A DNA stretch of 64,000 nucleotides from Anagrus nilaparvatae (GCA_022575985.1 JAKSXM010000050.1:124001-188000), one strand, 5' to 3'; positions 12,583 through 24,059 are shown, counted from the first letter of the stretch. The notes: generated by a model not told the origin, from the sequence alone. Program-made: numbers and translations.

Positions 12583-12840
12583 GCAATTATCCCTTATATA
12601 AAGGTTGAGTAAACAGTAAAAAAATTAAGTTTAAAACTTTAAATTCAAAATATAAAATTTTTAAATTTTCGCCAATTTTGAAATTTTGTTAAATTTGCGA
12701 ATTTTGCTGACAGCTAATTAGTAAAAAAAGCCGCAGTGACACATGAAATTAGATACTTCTAGAAGTAGTTTAAAACCGGTTTTAAGTGAATTGCTCAAAA
12801 ATTAAGTCCAAGAGCGATTTTTGACCGTTTTGCCCCACTG
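12064..12840. mobile_element. ~780-bp element with long terminal inverted repeats
   Basis: The left arm (12071-12345) begins GGGCAAAACGGTCAAAATTC. The right arm, read inwards from ~12834, begins GGGGCAAAACGGTCAAAAAT. The arms stay similar for about 260 bp, through CGCTCTTGGACT, AAAACCGGTTTTA, ACTTCTAGAAGTA, GCTGTCAGC and the GGGATAATTGC block. The centre is AT dinucleotide repeats (12450-12580). The element is absent from the paralogous repeat at ~2060. It has no coding frame, so it is a fold-back or MITE-type element. Confidence 0.75.
12449..12581. repeat. (AT)n microsatellites
   Basis: Runs of alternating T and A (12449-12472, 12480-12500, 12547-12581) form the centre of the long-TIR element. 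A 60-codon open stretch over them is an artefact of the simple repeat. Confidence 0.9.
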
Positions 12841-12908
12841 TGCGACGTAAATAAACACATCTGGGTCACTGATCAAGAAATTCGGGAATTTCTATATTAT
12901 GTAGTTCA

Positions 12909-13013
12909 GATCTTGCATTGCTGTAAATACTTCTGCCGGGTGTGCTTAACATTCATGTGGTCTTTCACCAATGTGATATAACTCGAACATTTAAAAGGTT
13001 CTTCACCACTGTG
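12909..13013 (-). pseudogene. C2H2 zinc-finger fragment (second repeat copy)
   Basis: On the minus strand this encodes HSGEEPFKCSSY, then ITLVKDHMNVKHTRQKY and a further Cys. The C2H2 pattern is clear, but the second Cys of the usual CxxC is Tyr. It is better preserved than the copy at 2159-2236, which has a stop at the first Cys. It is a fragment only, with no start codon and no second complete finger. Confidence 0.65.
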
Positions 13014-13490
13014 CAAATATAATGTATTAGAATTATTATATACACAGAGTTAACATGAAAATGAAAAATTAATAAATTATATTATTAAGCTTTTTTTAAA
13101 TTTCTAAACCGAAATGTACTAAGCTTTTTTTTAATTTCTAAACCGAAATTTATTAAGCTAAAAAGCTTTGTCAAAACAAAAAATGAATCGGAAATTATGT
13201 ATACTACGTATAGTTAAAAAAAAAATAATACTTGACCCTTACATTTTTTTTTTTTAAATAAAAAATGCACAATTTTTCATTAAAAATATCTGAAAGGTCT
13301 TGATCAGTGACCCCCCTCACTCCACTAAATTGATGTATAGTTACTCTGTCAAAGCTCATGAACTCCAGTAATCATACATCATAAGTACCGATTTTCCTAA
13401 TAATGTATTATACTGTTAAGTATCATAAATCAATTACTACTAAAAATAAAATATAAAAAAATAAAAGTATGATATTCATAATAATAATAA

Positions 13491-14674
13491 TCCTATCCTT
13501 CCTATATATATATAAATCTTTAATTATGTGTGTGTGTGTGTGTGTCCGAACGCGATAAACGAGAACACGATAAAAGCTACAGACATGGGGTTTACGGCAA
13601 AAGACGGCAAAAATTACGGGTCAAAACATAGGCTAGGTTTTATTTCGATTGATAAAGACAAAAAATTTTTATGTTGAAAAAACTGAATTTCCAAGAAAAA
13701 AATTTTTATCAAATTTTTAAAAAAAACCAAAAAAACGGAAAACCGAGGAAAAATTTTACTATAGAAAAGAATTTTATTCGATTTGGGCATATTTTTTACG
13801 TATCCACTTAAATTTTCAAGTTAATCGGCTCGATCTGTCAAAAGTTACATTCATTTTTCAAAAATTATAAAAGTTTAGGACTAATCCTATCCTATCCTTC
13901 CTATCCTATCCTTCCTATATATATATAAATCTTTAATTATGTGTGTGTGTGTGTGTGTCCGAACGCGATAAACGAGAACACGATAAAAGCTACAGACATG
14001 GGGTTTACGGCAAAAGACGGCAAAAATTACGGGTCAAAACATAGGCTAGGTTTTATTTCGATTGATAAAGACAAAAAATTTTTATGTTGAAAAAACTGAA
14101 TTTCCAAGAAAAAAATTTTTATCAAATTTTTAAAAAAAAACCAAAAAAACGGAAAACCGAGGAAAAATTTTACTATAGAAAAGAATTTTATTCGATTTGG
14201 GCATATTTTTTACGTATCCACTTAAATTTTCAAGTTAATCGGCTCGATCTGTCAAAAGTTACATTCATTTTTCAAAAATTATAAAAGTTTAGGACTAATA
14301 TTATATATATTCGTAATTCTTACCGGTTACTAATTTAGTAGCTCAATAGAGTAACTAAAAGAAACTTGTACAGGTATTATCAGGGTGAATCCTAGAATTG
14401 GTAGTTGAGGGAAGCAACTGCCACTTGCGGATCCTAGGGAAGGGTAATCAAGCTTTGTATCGCTGATCACTAATTATCCGCCTGAGTTCCAACGTCCGTA
14501 ATTTTTATGATTCAGTAAATTTTAGATAATAATTCGGGTAAAAAAAGGTTGTTATACAAAATATTGAGTAACCTAAAACAACATATCTTTGGAAAAATCA
14601 AGTTGCAGGGGTCCAGGGGGGCGCAGCCCCCTTGGCGGTTGCCGAGGTGAGCGAAGCGAGCCGGAGGCAGCTAG
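13491..14674 (+). mobile_element. Non-autonomous Helitron
   Basis: The element begins TCCTATCC after an A and ends with CTAG followed by T, the Helitron rule of insertion between A and T without target duplication. The 3' end is GC-rich, with a stem-forming GGGGGGCGCAGCCCCC and a second palindromic part GAGGTGAGCGAAGCGAGCC just before the terminal CAGCTAG. The start has a TATATATA/TG-repeat and CCGAACGCGATAA, typical of insect Helitrons. The paralogous site at ~2690 is empty. No Rep/helicase frame is present. Confidence 0.85.
13497..14304 (+). repeat. 413-bp tandem duplication within the Helitron
   Basis: The Helitron 5' part (13497 to ~13888) is repeated at 13911 to ~14304 with an offset of 413-414. 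The only differences I see are in the TG microsatellite and one A in an A-run. The copies share CCGAACGCGATAA, GACATGGGGTTTACGG and TCGGCTCGATCTGTC. A 66-codon open stretch in the second copy is broken by the A-run difference in the first, so it is not a gene. Confidence 0.85.
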
Positions 14675-15875
14675 TAATAATATAAATAAGTAAATATTAA
14701 CAACTTAGTTATTGCCAAACGTGCGCGAGGCGATGATACAGAAATAGTTCTAAAAATGTATTTTACGCAAAATTGTTAAATAATAACGCACTTAAAAAAT
14801 AAAAACTTCAAGATACACAAAATAAATAATTTTTATATATTAAGTTAAAGAACGAGAAGTAACATAAAAATAGATTTTTTAAAATTGTAACCTGTAAATG
14901 TTATGTGTCGTCGATAATAATAATTATAATAATAAAACGAGATTTTTTTCTTGTGTTTTGTTGTATTAAAACTTGTGTACACACTATGTCACTAAAACTT
15001 TTAATTGTGATTTTTTACTTTACTCTGTTACTACTAATTGACCGCAGCAAGCTCACTGTAAATCGCAAATGTAAAATGTTGCTGTTATTTACTGGCAATA
15101 ACAAAACAATAACAATAAAAAAAGCGTGCACTCACTAAGCTGCGCGCGCGCGTTTTAAATACTGGGTTTGTTTAAAATGAGTTGAGGGCGCTACAGCTAA
15201 GCCAAGGTATGTTTGAGTGAGAATTCAAAATTTTTAAAAATGACTTATTTTATTATTTACATACCTGATTCAATTAAACAAATACAAATTATTTTTAATA
15301 AATAATAATTTTTTTTTATTAAAGAATAAAAATAATTATTATTTAATAAACAAGAAACGAAATTTATTAAAATACACTTAAAGCAAGTTTTCTATAGCAT
15401 AAATTAATTAAAAAATTAAATGCTGCGGGTTTATATAGAGAAAGGAAATCTTGAAATTTGTAAAAAGTCCAAAAAAATATTACGCACTAGCAAGTAAGTG
15501 TACAAATATTCTGAAAAATGAAAGTTTTTTTTTTAAACGACAGGTCGTAATAACTGCACGAACGCATAATTAAATATAAATAAATTATCTGAAAATATTG
15601 TAGCTAAAAATCAATAAGAGTCTAGTAAAAAATTAAAAAAAATATTTTTACTTGTTAAGCAAGGCTCAAAAGTTTATTGACTAAAAATATTATTAACCAA
15701 AACTTAGGCACAACTTTTTTTTTTTAAATTTACTTAATTTTTTAAATTTTGGTATTTTTATACAAAATTTAACTTGATTTAACCTGAAGCTACAGATTGT
15801 CTATCTAGTTTAAAACCTAACCGTTTGTAAATGCATTGAAGCGTTCTTTTTATTTTTAGTTTTTTAAGTCAAAAA

Positions 15876-16010
15876 AGGGCGTATAAATTTTACGAATGAT
15901 AGGTACAAGGGACTAAAAAAATTCTTTCTATATAAAGTTTTTGCCAGCCTGTGGTACTAACCAATCGTACACTTCGTACGCCCATATTCAACTCGTTCGC
16001 TCGTATTATA
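15876..16010 (+). repeat. Short MITE-like repeat, copy 1 of 3
   Basis: It begins GGGCGTATAAATTTTACGAA and ends TACGCCCATATTCAA, with an interior of GGTAC..A..GACTAAA and GCCTG-GG..CCAATCG. Related copies lie at 19551-19675 and 40040-40192. GGGCGTAT at one end and ATACGCCC-like at the other form short terminal inverted repeats. Confidence 0.65.
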
Positions 16011-16175
16011 TAAAAATTATATACAATTTTCGATTTATAAAATAATTAAACCCTTATATATTCAATTTTGTATGAGTCACAAAAACCAAGAATAGAAATA
16101 GAGTTAAAAAATTGAGAAATTTCATTTATTTATCTTAAATAAATCGCATCTCTATTTAATCAATTATTCTTGAAT

Positions 16176-16833
16176 AGGGCACTTGCATGTAATCAAATTG
16201 ATAATTAAATTATACACTAATATCTTCATTAAGTTGCGTACTTTCTATTTTTATAATTAATTTTTAATAAAGTAATATATTTTTTTCATAAATTTTAATT
16301 AAAAACTCGAAAAAAAAACACAAATTCGAAATGAAATCACAAGCGTGGTCACGTGATATGACGTCATAACACCCTTTAAGAAATACACAGTTTCTAACGC
16401 ACACATGTAAGAATAATATTATTGTAAGTAATTTTCTTACTGTAAATGCACTTTCTCGGAAAAATTTTGTGTTTTTAATATTATTTCATTCATTAGCAAA
16501 TAATTTAAATAACTTTTTAGATTAAAATCTTTTTATAAACAAGTCCAAAATAAAATTAATGTAATTATAGGTACAGGTTACGTTTATTTACTAAAACTTT
16601 TCAAAACATAAATAAGAGAAAAAGAGACAGAGCAATCCAAGAGGTGTTGTGACCTAACAGTTTTTTTAAGTCACATGATAAAATTTCAAATTATTGTTTA
16701 GTTTTTAATAATTAATAAAAAATTAAACAAACAAAATTTTTAAAAAAATAAACAAATAAAAAGTTTCTATTAATATCAAATTTTTGAAAAATATACACGA
16801 AACTTTTGATGCAAGTACCCTATTCTCACAACT
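16176..16833. mobile_element. ~660-bp MITE with 17-bp terminal inverted repeats
   Basis: The left end is GAATAGGGCACTTGCAT. The right end, read inwards, is GAATAGGGTACTTGCAT. An inner pair of related sequences around TCACGTGATATGACGTC (16350) and TAAGTCACATGATAAAA (16668) adds further symmetry. No target duplication could be fixed. There is no coding frame. Confidence 0.6.
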
Positions 16834-16878
16834 ATTAAAAAGAAAAAAAAATTCAACGAAGCTGTAACACGTTCTGGA

Positions 16879-17045
16879 CAGTGGCGGATCCAGAAAGCTG
16901 TCTCAGGAGGGGTGCTCATGCAAAATTTTGTATGTTTTCTCATGAAAATTTTTCAAAAAACACAAAAATGAACAAAAAACATGTACATTTTTGGAGCTCA
17001 GGGGGGGCGATCGCCCCTACCGCCCCCCCTCTGAATCCGTCCTTG
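16879..17045. mobile_element. hAT-type MITE, 167 bp, with perfect 8-bp target duplication
   Basis: The left end is CAGTGGCGGATCCAGA and the right end, read inwards, is CAAGGACGGATTCAGA. GTTCTGGA flanks both sides (16871-16878 and 17046-17053). An 8-bp duplication and CAGNGGCGGA-type ends are hAT hallmarks. A GC palindrome GGGGGGCGATCGCCCC sits near the right end. No coding capacity. Confidence 0.85.
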
Positions 17046-17263
17046 GTTCTGGATCAGGCTTACATTTTTTCTGTTTGTTTTTCCCAAAGCTTTTTCCACA
17101 TAAATTTTTTGAAAAACCGTTAGGCCATCATCTAGCCCGATCACATCTTTGATTTGTTTTTCAAACGTAATATCAATTTTATGATTAAAATAAAAATTTA
17201 TCATATTAGGGTGCAAAAAAGACTAAAACCAGAAAGCATATTAATATATTACCCGCGCTTTTT

Positions 17264-17299
<36 letters not shown>
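17264..17299. repeat. (GA)n microsatellite
   Basis: An uninterrupted run of about 17 GA units follows CGCGCTTTTTGAA. No feature depends on it. Confidence 0.95.
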
Positions 17300-17301
<2 letters not shown>

Positions 17302-17929
17302 ATTTGTTTTATAATTTTAATACACAAAAGCAAAAGAATAATCAACTTGATGTACTCACCTTGTAACAGAAAAAAATATTTAAAATTAAAAAATTTTTCT
17401 AAATAAATTGTAGAGTTGACAAAACAAAATTATATTATTCTCACAAAACAACAATTCAAAACTTTAAATTTTTTTATTTTAATTTTAAACTATACACGTA
17501 AAGTTATTATTTAGTCTTTTGGTCCATTAAAATAAGATTCTCTATGAAAAAACCACTAACCTAAAATGAATCGATAGATTTTTTCTATAACACGTGATTG
17601 ATATAAATATAATACCGAATAAATAATTAACTTCGCTTATTGTTCATCAAAGTATTTTCAACACCACCTTTTTACTAAATAACGTAAAATACAATTTTTT
17701 TGTTTTAATTATTTAAATTTACATATAATGCGAAAAAAACAAACTTTAATTATTGTAAACGTATTCGGAGTTTATCTAACCTTGACGCGCGAGCGTTCAC
17801 CAGCTGTTGAGATCGAAAAATAATATCACGCCTGCGCAAATACAAATATTTTCCAAATTGAAATTTACGTTCTGTTATATAGCGAAACAATATACTTCTA
17901 ACGATATTTTTTATGATATGCAAACTATA
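17300..17929. other. No gene recognised
   Basis: AT-rich sequence without splice-flanked exons or inverted-repeat elements. Short open frames on both strands have no protein-like features. Confidence 0.5.
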
Positions 17930-18690
17930 ATTTAACAAGTAAAATTATTTTTAAAAAAGATGGTCTGATAAAAAAGTCTCAAGTGAAAAGTTAGAAATAA
18001 ATTCTTTTTGTTCTGTACATTCTATTAAAAGTAACCGAGTATATTATATTGATTGTTTGTGTTTGTGTTTGTTTGCGTGTTATATAAATCGGCATGTAAT
18101 TAAATTATTTTTAGTGTGCATTATTTATTATTTTAAGAAAACGAATTTTATTTTTCGTGTACATACCACTATATAATATATGCAATTTATTATTATAAGA
18201 TATTGAATAAAATAACACCTCCTCTTTTTTCCCCCAAGATCTTGTCATAAAGTACACATATGTATATGTAGGGGCCGTTCACAAACCTGAAACTTCACCA
18301 TTCTTTTAAATGATATAATTTCTTGATGCATTTTTCTATTTTTATGTTATAATTTATATAAAAATAATTTAAAGTTTACACCCGAAAGTAATAATTGGAG
18401 CTGTGAAGCGGCGAATATTTTATAACTTTAGGTCCATATTTAATGTATAACATATCTTACGTTTGAAGAATTGTAATTAATAAAATATATGTAATAAAAT
18501 AGATATTTTATATAGTTATTTTAATTACAAAATAGTTTTCCATGTTAATTTTCAACTATATTTTATGCAAAATTTTTACTTATTTTCAATTAAAGCCTGA
18601 CCGAAAGATATAAAAATCTTCGCTTCGAAGCTCCATTTTTCTCTTGGACTTAAGGAGGGCTGGATTCAATACAATAAAAAAAAGATTTTA
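17930..18690 (+). repeat. Large dispersed repeat family, 5' part of copy 2
   Basis: This is the diverged counterpart of 7290-8080. Kept landmarks are AAAAAAGATGGTCTGAT-like, GCGTGTTATATAAATCGGCA, GGGGCCGTTCACAAACCTGA and CTTCGCTTCGAAGCTCC. Confidence 0.7.
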
Positions 18691-18814
18691 TATTTTGTTA
18701 ACGGAATTTCAGATATTAATTTTCTTTAATTACCGATATATTCTATGAGAAATTTAGTAAATTTGTACTAATTTGGGCTAATCTGTTCCTTATTTCATTA
18801 AACAAAAAAGAAAT

Positions 18815-20550
18815 TAAAAAATTTTTCCTCTTACAGAATATTTTCTTTTTAGTTCCCCTATAACGCTATCGTCTTTGATTTTTGGTATTCGATAAATTTT
18901 TTTTATTTAATAATAATTTTTAATAATAAACAGTACGCGTTCGATCCAATGGCGTCGAATAGATACGAACGTACTTTTATTATTATTATTTGATATTAAT
19001 GAAAAGAATGAATTTATCTGTAACAAGAAATTTGTTTCTTAATGCTTTTTGGCTTCTAGAAATTAAATATCGATTAGCTCAAAGCAGCTCAAATTTACTA
19101 GATTTCCCACAGAAAATTTCGGAAATTTTAGAGCTCCGGAATGCTGCTAGCCACCAAAAATCAAACTCGTCACGAATTTCCGTCATAAGAATTAACAGCA
19201 GTTATTTACATTCTCATGTAAATTCTTTTTAATTTACGAATTACGTATCACAATAGGCCTATAATACCTCTTTGTCTGTCCAGATCCATAAAAATTTATC
19301 TCCCCTTGCTTGAGTTTTCGATGACAATCAGAAAGTTTATTAATTATTATATTAAATCCTCTCATTCTAATAAATTTTAAAATTATTTTTTGTTAGTAAC
19401 GTTCTTAGAGAAGGAGGGAGAAGGGGGAGGGAGGGCTAGAATAACAAGAAAGACACGAAAGTAACATTTTTTAGGGTACTAGAGTACCAAAATTTGGTTT
19501 ACGAGATTTCTGAAAGCACCCTAACCGCATACAAACTGATACGAATCGAGGCGTGTAAATTTTAAGAATGGTAGATAATACCAGAGAATGAAATAACTCT
19601 ATTTACATATATAAAGTTTTTTTTCAGCCTATCCATTGTCATACGCCCATATTTAACCGGTCGCGCGACCACTCCTAGTATTATGTAGATTTTTATAATC
19701 AAGTTAATGAATAAAAAATTTTATTGCAACTAAAAAAAATAATGGCAAAATATAAAAATGCAAGCATTTATAATGTAAATAAAATAGTTCACAAAAAACT
19801 TTCTTTCTCTTGGTTATTTCTCTTGCCGTTTTTGTGCCTTAAATTCTGGTAACTTGCTCAAGCTTTTTTGCTGAGTCAAATTATCTTGCGTAAAGTCAGG
19901 CACCGTATTTTTGTATCATACCTTTTATCTGCATTGTAATGATTGATTACATTAATCCATAGTATTCTGAGGATACCCTGTTTTGTTTGCACTGCTGGCA
20001 AGTTTATTGGCTCTAAGACTCAGAAATTGAATTTTAAATTTGATCCGGTCGTATCCAGAAATAAATTTTTGGAGAGGGGTATTTAAAATGATTTTGTCAG
20101 AAATCCGTGAATTGGGCTAACAGCGCCCTAAAATTTTTGCCATTTTTTTGCATATTTACGTATGCGTATTTATGCATTCTGCGTCAAAGTGTATTAAAAT
20201 AATATATTATTAAAATATTTGGCACATTTATTTTTGGAATTTCTCTAATTTACTGGGCTAAATAGAGATAGCAAATGTCGTAACCAATACAAATCTTTAA
20301 AATATATATTAAGGTCCATTTACGATTTAATCGGTTTTTTTTCGGCCAGATTTGGTCCGATTGGTTTTTTTTTTTTTTGTATCGCTAATCAACAATTTCA
20401 ACAACTTTTTTTTTTATGAAAAGTTAATATTTAACCCGTATATTAGGAAAATGCCCATAAAAAGAAGTGTTTCGCTATATTCGGATTTTTTTTCTAATTT
20501 AATGCGGTTAAATATAAACTTTTCATTTTCACCCAAGAATACCCTGTGAA
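18815..20550 (+). repeat. Large dispersed repeat family, 3' part of copy 2
   Basis: This is the diverged counterpart of block B and its flank. Shared landmarks are CCTCTTACAGAATATTTTC, CTATAACGCTATCG, TTTACTAGATTTCCCACAGA, TTACTGGG(T/C)TAAATAGAGA and TTCGGCCAGA. Here there is no block A and no second B, which shows that the B-A-B order at 8.65-11.10 kb is derived. A MITE copy (19551-19675) lies within it. Confidence 0.7.
19551..19675 (+). repeat. Short MITE-like repeat, copy 2 of 3
   Basis: It starts GGCGTGTAAATTTTAAGAAT and ends CATACGCCCATATTTAA. It is more diverged than copies 1 and 3 and sits inside the large repeat. Confidence 0.55.
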
Positions 20551-20559
20551 CCATATCTC

Positions 20560-22220
20560 AACGCTCAAAATTCGAATATTTTTAATTTAGCCCTTATTAT
20601 GGGAAGTTTTTGAAAATTTAAGAAAAGTTCACCCAACTTTTTCATAGGAAATATCCCGGAATTCGTTATCAGCGCCCCAAAAAAATTATACAAGACCAAA
20701 CTTGTTGGTAGCCGGAAAAAAAATCGATCCTATCCCTTCCCCCGTATATTGACTGGAGTATACCCTGTGTTCCGAACTGGATTTGATTAAAAAAATTGAA
20801 TTTTATTTAACTACTTAGAATATTTAAATGAAAGATTTTTTTGAATAATAAGTCTGAATTTTATTACAGTGTAGAAGAAAATGTTTGGATTTGAAATTTA
20901 TTGTTTATTGTTGCTATGTTACTTGGTTACGGTTTTTTGTTAAAAAAAATAATAATATCGTCAGATAGTAAAAAGAAGTTGGTTGAGGTGGTTTAAAAAG
21001 AGAAATATTTTTGATTTTAATAAATTTAAAAAAAAATTATTGAAAGATTTCATTTAATTTAAAATAAAAGTTTTTAATAATTATTAATATCTATCAGTTG
21101 AATAATTTGTTCTGATTATTATTGTGATTGTGGTGAAAGGAAAATATTATCTATTATAAAAAGGACGTAAATAAAATTTCAAAAATTTATTTTATTGTAA
21201 GATCATCGAATTTGAAGAAAAAATAAAAAAGAAAAAATAAAGTTTGTTATAAAATAAAATAAGGTCTTGTATCATTTGGTATTTATAAATTTTTATTTTT
21301 ATAACCTTAAAATTTTTTTTTTTATTAAAATCAAAAATAAGTTTGTTAGTTCATTAAATTTTTTAAAGATTTAATTCAATTTTAATTTAATATATTTAAA
21401 AAATAAATAAATAATTGTTTGTTAAATTTGAATTGTTACAATAAATTATATTTTTGTTTGTTTTGAATTAAAATCATTTTCTGTTAATTTTCTTTTACCA
21501 TCATTCTCTACCGTTCAATGTTTTTACTTTGAATAAGGTAAAAGCTGATCAAACACCCTGTAAGCCTTCACTTAACACATTTGCTGCGTGCCAGGGGCAG
21601 AAAGCATCCATAACTTTTGAGACTTTTGTGCGAATGTGCGCATGGTTTATGTTTTAAAAATTATGAAAAGTATCGGCTGGACGCTTTGATTTCTTATACT
21701 ATATACTCCGAGCTTGTATGTTTCCAAAAAGAGTATATGCGGATTACATAAATAATAATTTATTTTGTTCTGTCAACTAAATTTTATAATAATAATTATT
21801 AGACAAAAATTTCGTGCTACAATATAATTTATATATATTTTTAAACATATATCTGCTCGAGCTACTGAATTCTGAGGCTTGAAGCTAATAAATTTTTCTC
21901 CGTGTGTTATTCCATAAATTATAATGTAAAAAAAAGGGGGAGAAGGAAATAGATAAGAGAATACGAAACCCGAGCATACTCGATAAGAAACATAAATGTA
22001 TAAAAATTTTTTTTCTTATTATGAAAAAAATATTTATTATTACAAATATATTTTGTTTATAAATTAAAATAAAATGCATGGATAAAATTTATGATTAACT
22101 TATTATGTATACCTATTTTTTTTTTTTTCTTTTTTTGATAAGTTAATTAAATACAATTTTATTAAGCAAGTGATAAAAAATTCTATTACCTACACTGACT
22201 AAAGGGGAGTTCACTATCTT
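20560..22220. other. No gene recognised
   Basis: AT-rich sequence with poly-A/T runs and no supported exons or mobile-element ends. A short less AT-rich patch lies at 21590-21730 (around TTTGCTGCGTGCCAGG), but no function can be read from it. Confidence 0.5.
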
Positions 22221-22224
22221 TGCA

Positions 22225-22970
22225 AATTTTTATAGATGAGATTATTATGTTGAAAAAATATGCCCCAATGAGCTTTCTAGGTCTAGAAATGCAGGACTAA
22301 GTTTTATAAAATAGGGTTTTTTGTTATAATTTTCAATGTAACGCTAGCAACTTCGTAAGTAATAATAAATAACACGAAATAAATAATAAGTCTCATAAAT
22401 TTTGTTTAAGCACCAAGTTTTCTCAAAAATTCTTTACAATTCTCATTTTCCTAAGTTTCCTAAATTTCTTTCGGGAAATAGCTCTTCAAAATTAACATTA
22501 AAAATGAACTTTTTTAAAAAATTCATGGAATATAGATATATAGAGACTTTAACATCAAATGATCATGGTATTTAAAAAAATTTTTGAAACCTTGAAACTT
22601 GTAGAAATTTTTTGATACCCGCATATAAAATCCATTTTCGTTAGAAATTAGAAATTTGTCTGCAATTGAAAATTTTGGCATTTTTAGCAATAATAACGAA
22701 CATTTGGTGATTTCGCTATAATTCTGAGAGAATTTATGATAAAATGTAAATTTATGGCATTTCAAGGGGACATTTACACCAAAAAAATGAGACCAACCAG
22801 AAGTAATTTGGATAATTTGTAATGTTTTATCGTTAAATTTAAAATTACCAAAAATCCAATTTTTAACATTAAACCCTGCGTCTTTAGACCCAGAAGGCCC
22901 ATTAGTATGAACGAAGGGTAGTCTGCGTGATTTTTTATAATAATAAACTATGGATATAGCCATTTAATGT
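22225..22970. mobile_element. ~745-bp element with ~100-bp inverted repeats
   Basis: The segment 22230-22330 (TTTCTAGGTCTAGAAATGCA, then AAAATAGGGTTTTTTG) is the reverse of the right end at 22850-22960 (CAATTTTTAACATTAAACCC through CAGAAGGCCCATTAGTATGA). The interior matches the dispersed repeat at 11480-11930. A 146-codon open stretch on the minus strand (22523-22963) runs from the interior into the right inverted repeat. It has no known domain and is not kept open at 11.5 kb, so I treat it as chance. Confidence 0.6.
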
Positions 22971-23051
22971 GATTTTGTGTTCTTTAGGTAGTAAAATTCG
23001 CTTGTGAATGCGAAGGTTTACAGGCCCAAGGTACGAGCAGTCTTGTAGTTG

Positions 23052-23510
23052 CATTGTAAAGGCCTCGACAGATGCTGTACCATATATCGGTACATTCATG
23101 GCTTTTAACCAATCACAGATGTAAATCTAGTTATCGGCCAATCAGAAAGCGTAAATGTTACTGAAATTTAGTACGCGTACCGACTGATTTACACTCCCTA
23201 CACTGAGAAAAAAAAAGATGAATTATTCCTATATTAAATAGTAATTGAGCACTACCTGCGGATTTACCCTAATAATTACAATATACTTTACTTACATACT
23301 AAAATATTATTTTCAACAATAAATTGAAACATAGTGCTCAATTACTATAAAAAGATAGGAGTTTTTACCAATATTTATAATAATTTCTTCTAATTTTTTT
23401 TCTCAGTGTAATAGGCCGAGAACTCGATCTATACCTCTTATTGGTTAAAAGCCATGAACGTACCGAATGTGTGCACAGCATCTGTCGAGGCCTTAATTGC
23501 ATTCGTTGAA
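23052..23510. mobile_element. MITE with ~90-bp inverted repeats, split by a second MITE
   Basis: The left arm has AAGGCCTCGACAGATGCTGT and, further in, CATGGCTTTTAACCAAT. The right arm, read inwards, has the same sequences, with GTAC..TTCATGGC between. TTGCATT occurs just outside both ends and is a candidate target duplication. The element is interrupted by the 208-bp MITE at 23201-23408. Confidence 0.7.
23201..23408. mobile_element. 208-bp TA-inserted MITE nested in the larger one
   Basis: The ends are CACTGAGAAAAAAAAA and, read inwards from the right, CACTGAGAAAAAAAAT. TA flanks both sides (23199-23200, 23409-23410). The interior also shows symmetry, with TAGTAATTGAGCACTA on one side and TAGTGCTCAATTACTA on the other. 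Mariner/Tc1-type non-autonomous element. Confidence 0.8.
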
Positions 23511-23864
23511 ATATTTATTTCTATCAAGAATTTCACCAATAATTTTATTTAAAAAGTACAATAAAGTCACCAAGTCAGTAAAAAAAAAATAAGTGGATTA
23601 TTTACACTGCAAATTTGAAAAAAACTAAAAAACTTTACTGAGTATTGTAACCCGATAGTATAATATTGTTTAATTCATTTTTTATTTCAAGAAATTCCTT
23701 TTTAAATTCCATTTCACGACCTTTTGATAGACGGAAGCTTACAAGTATACTTTGTCATCTAATTCGTTAATTTTAACTTTCAAGTTTGACTTTACGCACA
23801 AAGTTAAATAAAAGAGTATTAAGCATTTTTTTAAGGACAATAAATCAATAAATTTAATAACAGT

Positions 23865-24055
23865 TATTTATCAAATAATTACCAAAAAATTATCAAATAA
23901 AAAAGCTATAATTTAAACTGCTTTATTTTCTATTTTATTATTGAAATAAAATAAAATAATTTAAAGAGCAAAGTATTTCAATAATAAAATAGAAAATAAA
24001 AAAATAAAGCAGTTTAAATTAAAGTTTTTTAGTTGATCATTTTTTGATAATATAA
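23865..24055. repeat. Near-perfect hairpin-forming inverted repeat
   Basis: The arms around AAACTGCTTTATTTTCTATT and its reverse complement (ending at ~24019) match for about 45 bp, separated by a ~27-bp AT-rich loop. Weaker symmetry extends outwards to about 23870 and 24050 (TTATCAAATAA... and ...TTTTTTGATAA). It may be a small fold-back element. Confidence 0.7.
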
Positions 24056-24059
24056 CATA

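Larger units (their letters stand above)
11930..15415. repeat. Large dispersed repeat, copy 2, with two insertions
   Basis: This is the paralogue of 1890-3410. After removing 12064-12840 and 13491-14674 the two copies run in parallel, including the GCGTGCACTCA...CTGCGCGCGCG block at 15125. It carries the better-preserved broken zinc-finger fragment on the minus strand and no intact gene. Confidence 0.75.

Noticed and set aside
14905..15138. 77-codon frame at the end of the large repeat
   Set aside because: The corresponding stretch of the paralogous copy near 2.9-3.1 kb is not open, so it is chance.
16881..17216. Overlapping open frames on both strands
   Set aside because: They lie across a 167-bp hAT MITE and its flanks and have no protein features.
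22523..22963. 146-codon open frame on the minus strand
   Set aside because: It runs from the interior into the right arm of a repeat with inverted ends, has no domain, and is broken in the related repeat at 11.5 kb.
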